Shown here one piece after another: positions 59,751 to 64,000 of a stretch of 64,000 bases of DNA. The translations under genes and the position numbers were made by a program. This DNA comes from Pseudomonas chlororaphis. GTDB lineage: Bacteria > Pseudomonadota > Gammaproteobacteria > Pseudomonadales > Pseudomonadaceae. The stretch is taken from positions 118,354-182,353 of the forward strand of contig NZ_JSFK01000006.1 of assembly GCF_000783395.1 (NCBI RefSeq), given 5' to 3'. A model generated the notes under the pieces. It saw only the letters and a list, made by a program, of their open reading frames with translations, was not told the origin of the DNA and made no database searches. Numbering within the stretch: position 1 is the stretch's first letter; each line of letters opens with the position of its first letter.

Positions 59751-60401
59751 ATGGATTTCAACCCGCTCGACCTTATCCTGCATCTCGACGTCTACCTCGA
59801 TTTGCTGGTGAACAACTATGGGCCATGGATCTACGCCATCCTGTTTCTGGTGATCTTCTGTGAAACCGGCCTGGTGGTGATGCCCTTCCTGCCGGGTGAT
59901 TCGTTGCTGTTCATTGCCGGCGCCGTTGCGGCTGGCGGTGGCATGGACCCGGTGCTGTTGGGCGGCTTGCTGATGCTCGCGGCGATCCTTGGCGACAGCA
60001 CCAACTACGTGATCGGACGAACGGCCGGCGAGAAGCTGTTCAGCAATCCGAACTCGAAAATCTTCCGTCGCGATTACCTGCAAAAAACCCACGACTTCTA
60101 CGACAAGCACGGCGGCAAGACCGTGACGCTGGCGCGCTTCCTGCCGATCATCCGTACCTTTGCGCCGTTCGTCGCCGGTGTAGCGAAGATGCCATACCCG
60201 CGCTTCTTCGGTTTCAGCGTACTGGGCACCATCCTCTGGGTCGGCGGCCTGGTCACGCTGGGCTACTTTTTCGGCAACGTACCGTTCATCAAGAAAAACC
60301 TGTCGTTGCTGGTGGTGGCGATCATTCTGTTGTCGCTGGTGCCGATGATCCTCGGCGTGGTTCGCAGCCGTTTCGGCGGCACCAAAGCGCAATCGCACTA
60401 A
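59751..60401 (+). CDS. DedA family membrane protein
   Basis: The 216-residue inner-membrane protein has the VTT domain: FVIFCETGLVVMPFLPGDSLLF-like entry helix (LVIFCETGLVVMPFLPGDS), ILGDSTNYVIGRTAGEKLF, and ARFLPIIRTFAPFVAGVAKM with the family R-x-P motif. DedA proteins support undecaprenyl-phosphate or phospholipid flipping and membrane potential. The gene lies 4 bp before the peptidase gene, hence one operon. Confidence 0.94.
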   Translation: MDFNPLDLILHLDVYLDLLVNNYGPWIYAILFLVIFCETGLVVMPFLPGDSLLFIAGAVAAGGGMDPVLLGGLLMLAAILGDSTNYVIGRTAGEKLFSNPNSKIFRRDYLQKTHDFYDKHGGKTVTLARFLPIIRTFAPFVAGVAKMPYPRFFGFSVLGTILWVGGLVTLGYFFGNVPFIKKNLSLLVVAIILLSLVPMILGVVRSRFGGTKAQSH

Positions 60402-60405
60402 GCCG

Positions 60406-61218
60406 ATGTGGTCGCTGAGCGCCTGGCGTCGCCGGCGCATTCTGGCCAGGCACCCGATTGCCGACGAGATGTGGCAGCGGGTGCGCCATCACTTGAGTTT
60501 TCTCGACGGCATCAGCGCCGCGCAAGACCAGTGGCTGCGCGAAGCCTGCGTGCTGTTCCTCGAAGACAAACACCTGAGCGCCCTGCCCGGCGTCGAACTG
60601 CATCAGGAACAACGCCTGTTGCTCGCGGCCCAGGCGCAATTGCCGCTGCTCAACCTTGGCGATCTGAACTGGTATCAGGGTTTCCACGAGATCGTGCTCT
60701 ACCCGGACGACTTTCTCAGTCCGCAACGTCATCGCGACGCCAGTGGTGTCGAGCACGAATGGGACGGCGAACACAGCGGCGAAGCCTGGCAGCAAGGGCC
60801 GATCATCCTCGCCTGGCCCGGCGTCATGGCCAGTGGCGGCTGGGAAGGCTACAACCTGGTGATTCACGAACTGGCGCACAAACTCGACATGCTCAACGGC
60901 GACGCCAACGGCCTGCCGCCGCTGCATGCAGACATGCGCGTCAGCGACTGGGCCGAGGTGATGCAATACGCCTACGACGACCTCAACCGCCAGCTCGACC
61001 ATGACCCGGACGCCGAAACCGCCATCGATCCCTACGCCGCCGAGAACCCGGCGGAGTTCTTTGCGGTCACCAGCGAATATTTCTTCAGCGCCCCGGATCT
61101 GCTGCACGAGGCTTATCCACAGGTCTATGCGCAGTTGCAGCTTTTCTACCGTCAGGACCCGTTGAGCCGGTTGCGGCAACTTCAGGCCACAGACCCGGTC
61201 TATCAGGCGCAAGACTAA
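60406..61218 (+). CDS. MtfA-type zinc metallopeptidase (M90)
   Basis: The 270-residue protein carries the zinc motif [12 protein letters not shown] and a third ligand Glu in [15 protein letters not shown], as in MtfA. MtfA binds the glucose repressor Mlc in E. coli; that function need not hold in Pseudomonas. No signal peptide is present, so it is cytoplasmic. It is joined to the dedA gene and followed by ppa. Confidence 0.9.
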   Translation: MWSLSAWRRRRILARHPIADEMWQRVRHHLSFLDGISAAQDQWLREACVLFLEDKHLSALPGVELHQEQRLLLAAQAQLPLLNLGDLNWYQGFHEIVLYPDDFLSPQRHRDASGVEHEWDGEHSGEAWQQGPIILAWPGVMASGGWEGYNLVIHELAHKLDMLNGDANGLPPLHADMRVSDWAEVMQYAYDDLNRQLDHDPDAETAIDPYAAENPAEFFAVTSEYFFSAPDLLHEAYPQVYAQLQLFYRQDPLSRLRQLQATDPVYQAQD

Positions 61219-61330
61219 GCTCTGCACGACTTTCGGTACATGGCGCCGACGGCAGAATATGCCTATAATCGCCGCCACTTTTTGGTCAATCCGGCCAAGT
61301 GTTTTTGGTCAACTACGGGGGCAACGCCCA

Positions 61331-61858
61331 ATGAGCTACAGCAAGATTCCGGCTGGCAAAGACCTGCCGAACGACATCTACGTCGCGATCGAGATCCCGG
61401 CCAACCACGCGCCGATCAAATACGAAATCGACAAAGACAGCGATTGCCTGTTCGTTGACCGTTTCATGGCCACCCCAATGTTCTACCCGGCCAACTACGG
61501 TTACATCCCGAACACCCTGGCTGACGACGGTGATCCCCTCGACGTGCTGGTTGTGACCCCTTACCCGGTTGCTCCAGGTTCGGTGATCCGCGCGCGTCCA
61601 GTCGGCATCCTGAACATGACCGACGATGGCGGCGGCGATGCCAAAGTCATCGCGGTACCACACGACAAGCTGTCCCAGCTGTACGTCGATGTGAAGGAAT
61701 ACACCGACCTGCCGCCACTGCTGATCCAGCAGATCGAGCACTTCTTCGCGAACTACAAAGATCTCGAAAAAGGCAAATGGGTCAAGATCGAAGGCTGGGC
61801 CGGTGCTGACGCCGCCCGCGAAGCGATCACCAAGTCGGTTGCCGCCTACAAAGGCTAA
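61331..61858 (+). CDS. ppa: Inorganic pyrophosphatase
   Basis: The 175-residue family I pyrophosphatase hydrolyses PPi and drives biosynthesis forward. It has the [22 protein letters not shown] start, the [20 protein letters not shown] metal site and the [14 protein letters not shown] segment. The ATG at 61331 fits; the frame opens earlier, at 61259, without family sequence. A TATAAT at 61264-61269 is a candidate -10, and an intrinsic terminator follows. Confidence 0.97.
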   Translation: MSYSKIPAGKDLPNDIYVAIEIPANHAPIKYEIDKDSDCLFVDRFMATPMFYPANYGYIPNTLADDGDPLDVLVVTPYPVAPGSVIRARPVGILNMTDDGGGDAKVIAVPHDKLSQLYVDVKEYTDLPPLLIQQIEHFFANYKDLEKGKWVKIEGWAGADAAREAITKSVAAYKG

Positions 61859-61886
61859 GCACTTGCTTGTTGCGTGACGCTTGAAG

Positions 61887-61913
61887 AAAACCCCGGTTGA
61901 TCCGGGGTTTTTT
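61887..61913 (+). terminator. Intrinsic terminator of ppa
   Basis: AAAACCCCGG/CCGGGGTTTT is a 10-bp stem with a TTGAT loop followed by further T. It lies 29 bases after the ppa stop. Confidence 0.9.
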
Positions 61914-62081
61914 GTGCTCGTCAAAAGCCGTCTTAAACAGAGTGTTTATAGCGGACTACAGAAAAGTTTTAGCCTGTGTAATTTCCCACAAGAACGTCTT
62001 ACATCCCGTCGCAAAATTCAGCCCGTTTTTGAACGTCCGGTTTATTCAAACCGCTCTGGCACGGCCGTAGACTCCGTGTTT

Positions 62082-62828
62082 ATGAGAAAGAACACTAGCG
62101 GTCCAAGATTCAAGGCACTCCTGGAAGCTGCGAACATCTCGACGACGGGTTTCGCAAAGTTCTGGGGCACGGAAGCCCAAAATGTCCACAACTGGTACAC
62201 CCGGGGCGTCCCGGCGTATCGCATGGAAGAAGTCTCACGCCTGCTGTCCGTCAACAGCGAATGGCTGAAAACCGGCCAAGGCACAAAAGAGCTGCCGAGC
62301 CTGACTCCGCCTGCCAGCAATGGCGACAGCTTCGACGCTCAGGATCCCCAAGGGTCCTATCGATTCATCCATCCCAAAGACATCGAACTGGCCTTCTTCA
62401 AAGAAACACCTCTGACCAACGGCTCCGACAAAAACCACGTCATTCAGGACCCGGACCTGTCCATCCGCCTGCTGCGCGCACAGCTTGATCAGCTGGAAAT
62501 CCGCCCCGCCGACGCCATCTGCGCGCACATGATCGGCAACAGCATGGCCGAACGCATCGAAGACGGCTCCGTCGTCGCCATCGACCGCAGCCTGACCCAA
62601 GTCGTCGACGGCGAGATCTACGCCATCGAACACGACGGCATGCTGCGCATCAAATACCTGCACCGCATGCCGGGCAACGGCCTGCGCCTGCGCAGCCACA
62701 ACAGCGCCGAATACCCGGACGAAGTATTCCGCCCGGCACAGATCGAGGAGCAACGGATTCACATATTAGGCTGGGTGTTCTGGTGGTCGACGGTGAGCAA
62801 GCGGCGGCCGGTGGTGCCGTTTCTCTAG
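62082..62828 (+). CDS. S24/LexA-like repressor
   Basis: The 248-residue regulator has an N-terminal helix-turn-helix (about 8-65: RFKALLEAANISTTGFAKFWGTEAQNVHNWYTRGVPAYRMEEVSRLL) and a C-terminal S24 domain. The peptidase dyad is S154 in IGNSMAERI and K191 in MLRIKYL. No Ala-Gly or Cys-Gly scissile pair is visible in the linker (residues 68-135), so self-cleavage is doubtful. The frame is open to 61881 through the ppa terminator; MRKNTSGPRFK at 62082 is the sensible start. No other phage genes are present. Confidence 0.85.
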   Translation: MRKNTSGPRFKALLEAANISTTGFAKFWGTEAQNVHNWYTRGVPAYRMEEVSRLLSVNSEWLKTGQGTKELPSLTPPASNGDSFDAQDPQGSYRFIHPKDIELAFFKETPLTNGSDKNHVIQDPDLSIRLLRAQLDQLEIRPADAICAHMIGNSMAERIEDGSVVAIDRSLTQVVDGEIYAIEHDGMLRIKYLHRMPGNGLRLRSHNSAEYPDEVFRPAQIEEQRIHILGWVFWWSTVSKRRPVVPFL

Positions 62829-62860
62829 AAAACGGTGGGTTCTCTCGGCAAACATCGATC

Positions 62861-62885
62861 CCTGTGGGAGCGAGCCTGATCGCGA
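62861..62885. repeat. Lone REP, family D
   Basis: CCTGTGGGAGCGAGCCTGAT, then CGCGA, resembles one arm of the family D repeats, with an A for C change in the core. No partner arm lies within 200 bp. Confidence 0.6.
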
Positions 62886-63140
62886 AGAGGCCCGGACAAT
62901 CGGTACAAATCCCGGTTTTCTGGCGAAGAAGTCGCTCTAACCCGCACTTCAGGCTGGGAATCCACAGTAAAACTCAGTATCCTGCGCCCCACATTTGCGC
63001 ATCGACCCGCCCCGCGGCTCAGACAGCGCCCGACGCGGCAGACCAACGTCTGACCAAGTCCCACAGCCGGACGCAGATCCGGATGTACGTTTTGAAGGCT
63101 GGCGCGGTTTACCAAAAATAGACCAAGCCAGTCCCCGAGA

Positions 63141-63163
63141 AGCCGGCCACAAGCCGGCTTTTT
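63141..63163 (+). terminator. Intrinsic terminator with no obvious gene upstream
   Basis: AGCCGGC-CACAA-GCCGGCT is followed by five T. It is 313 bp beyond the repressor stop, so it may end a long repressor mRNA or a separate small RNA. Confidence 0.8.
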
Positions 63164-63333
63164 AATGCCTGTGAGAAAGTGAACCAGCCAGATATTCGAC
63201 ATATGTGCGAACCGAGACATAGCGACTTACGTTTTCACGCAAACAGTGCTTACTCTCCAAGGCATCCTCAGCGAGCGTTAATTTATACTCGCCCGCCGGT
63301 TAGTTAAAAAACCTTCAGCACAGGGATGCGCCT

Positions 63334-64000
63334 ATGTCCGTTCCAACCTACGATCAGTTCATCGAACCGATCTTTCGTTTTCTCGCCACAAAACCCGAGG
63401 GTGCGATTGCTCGGGACGCTCACGAAGCGGCAGCAAAAACACTGCAACTGACCGAAGCACAGCGCGAAGAATTGATCGCCAGTGGTCAGGCTACCTACAA
63501 AAACCGTTCAGGTTGGGCGCACGATCGACTCAAACGTGCCGGTCTTTCCAGCAGTGCCAAACGCGGTTACTGGAAATTGACTGATGCAGGCGCGCAGTAC
63601 GCCAAGGAGCATGCATTTCCACTGTCGGCCAAGGACGTGGAGCATTTGGCAATCGGCTACATGAATGTGAAGCTGAAGGTCGCGCCTGATGCTGAACCAC
63701 TAGACGACCAACCAAACATTGAGCCAGACCTGACCTCCGCCACCGAAAGCCCTGACGACCGACTGGAGCGAGCGCTAAAGGAATTGCGCGATGCCACGGC
63801 GGCGGACCTTTTGGACAACTTGCTGCAAGTTAGCCCCAACCGTTTCGAAGTGATCGTGCTGGATGTGCTTCATCGACTGGGGTATGGCGCCAGTCGCAAT
63901 GATCTGCAACGTGTCGGCGGTTCCGGTGATGCGGGTATCGACGGCATTATCTCGCTCGATAAATTGGGGCTGGAGAAGGTTTATGTTCAGGCCAAACGCT
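63334..64000 (+). CDS. Mrr-type restriction endonuclease, N-terminal part
   Basis: Only the first 222 codons are in the window; the frame runs off the right edge. MSVPTYDQFIEPIFRFLATKPEGA, then ARDAHEAAAKTLQLT and GWAHDRLKRAGLSSSAKRGYWKLTDAG form the Mrr N-terminal winged helix (about 1-90). An acidic linker (about 115-150) follows. The Mrr catalytic fold begins at FEVIVLDVLHRLGYG, with GSGDAGIDGII and the QAK of VYVQAKR as the PD-(D/E)xK-like site. Mrr enzymes cut methylated DNA. The ATG has AGGGATG upstream. Confidence 0.88.
   Translation, partial: MSVPTYDQFIEPIFRFLATKPEGAIARDAHEAAAKTLQLTEAQREELIASGQATYKNRSGWAHDRLKRAGLSSSAKRGYWKLTDAGAQYAKEHAFPLSAKDVEHLAIGYMNVKLKVAPDAEPLDDQPNIEPDLTSATESPDDRLERALKELRDATAADLLDNLLQVSPNRFEVIVLDVLHRLGYGASRNDLQRVGGSGDAGIDGIISLDKLGLEKVYVQAKR

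Larger units (their letters stand above)
62829..63333. other. Intergenic gap with a lone REP and a terminator
   Basis: These 505 bp hold no convincing protein gene. A lone degenerate family D REP is at 62861-62885. Between about 62950 and 63163 the sequence is structured and ends in an intrinsic terminator, which could mark a small RNA. A TATACT at 63284 is a weak -10 candidate for the mrr-type gene. Confidence 0.5.

Noticed and set aside
62783..63121. 112-codon frame after the repressor
   Set aside because: It overlaps the repressor end and the lone REP, has no ribosome site and no family resemblance; treated as non-coding.
61959..63333. Prophage around the S24 repressor
   Set aside because: No integrase, structural, lysis or antirepressor genes and no attachment-site repeats are seen.

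Overview
The window is a chromosomal segment of a fluorescent-group Pseudomonas. This rests on gene content, high GC by eye, and gene order that I recall as matching the P. aeruginosa PA3975-PA4031 block (thiD-thiE-hemL ... leuS-lptE-holA ... lipA-lipB ... rodA-pbpA ... ubiX-mpl-eatR ... eutBC ... ppa). It also rests on several families of paired REP palindromes (REPINs) typical of these genomes. I see no tRNA, rRNA, IS element or CRISPR array.

Layout. 1-10.1 kb: end of thiD, thiE, hemL, a Sel1-repeat protein, a DUF1820 protein, miaB, the phoH-ybeY-ybeX-lnt operon, a YdcF-type protein and a small conserved protein. 10.3-18.7 kb: leuS-lptE-holA, the ribosome-rescue gene arfA with a hairpin inside its reading frame, a halovibrin-like lipoprotein, the SltB3-type transglycosylase and an LD-carboxypeptidase. 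18.8-30.3 kb, minus strand: the cell-elongation and lipoylation cluster proA-nadD-rsfS-rlmH-pbpA-rodA-mltB-rlpA-dacC-ybeD-lipB-lipA, ending in a strong bidirectional terminator. 30.5-32.7 kb: mpg and a DedA-PAP2 fusion.

32.7-43.7 kb is an accessory island inside otherwise conserved gene order. Three paralogous proteins of about 660-680 residues each end in a domain that reads like the cholera-toxin/LT A1 ADP-ribosyltransferase fold. Between the first and second lies a 1158-residue protein with a TcdA/TcdB/Mcf-like pore-forming region and RTX-like glycine/aspartate repeats. I infer a multi-effector toxin locus with three enzymatic components and one candidate pore or translocator. A convergent two-gene unit of unknown function closes the island at a perfect bidirectional hairpin.

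43.7-51 kb returns to conserved genes: a Lon-substrate-binding-domain protein, lrgB-lrgA (cidBA-like), a MaoC-type hydratase, a MORN-repeat/C13-peptidase lipoprotein, a Rossmann oxidoreductase, a YceK-type lipoprotein, ubiX and mpl. 51-59 kb is an ethanolamine catabolic locus: a sigma-54 activator (EatR type) divergent from aldehyde dehydrogenase, ethanolamine permease and eutBC. Two near-palindromic activator sites and a near-consensus -24/-12 promoter lie between the divergent genes. 59-64 kb: a GNAT acetyltransferase, a DedA protein, an MtfA-type peptidase, ppa, an S24/LexA-like repressor and the start of an Mrr-type restriction endonuclease that runs off the window.

Start codons were chosen from ribosome-binding sites, family N-termini and overlaps. 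Family assignments come from reading motifs, not from database searches.
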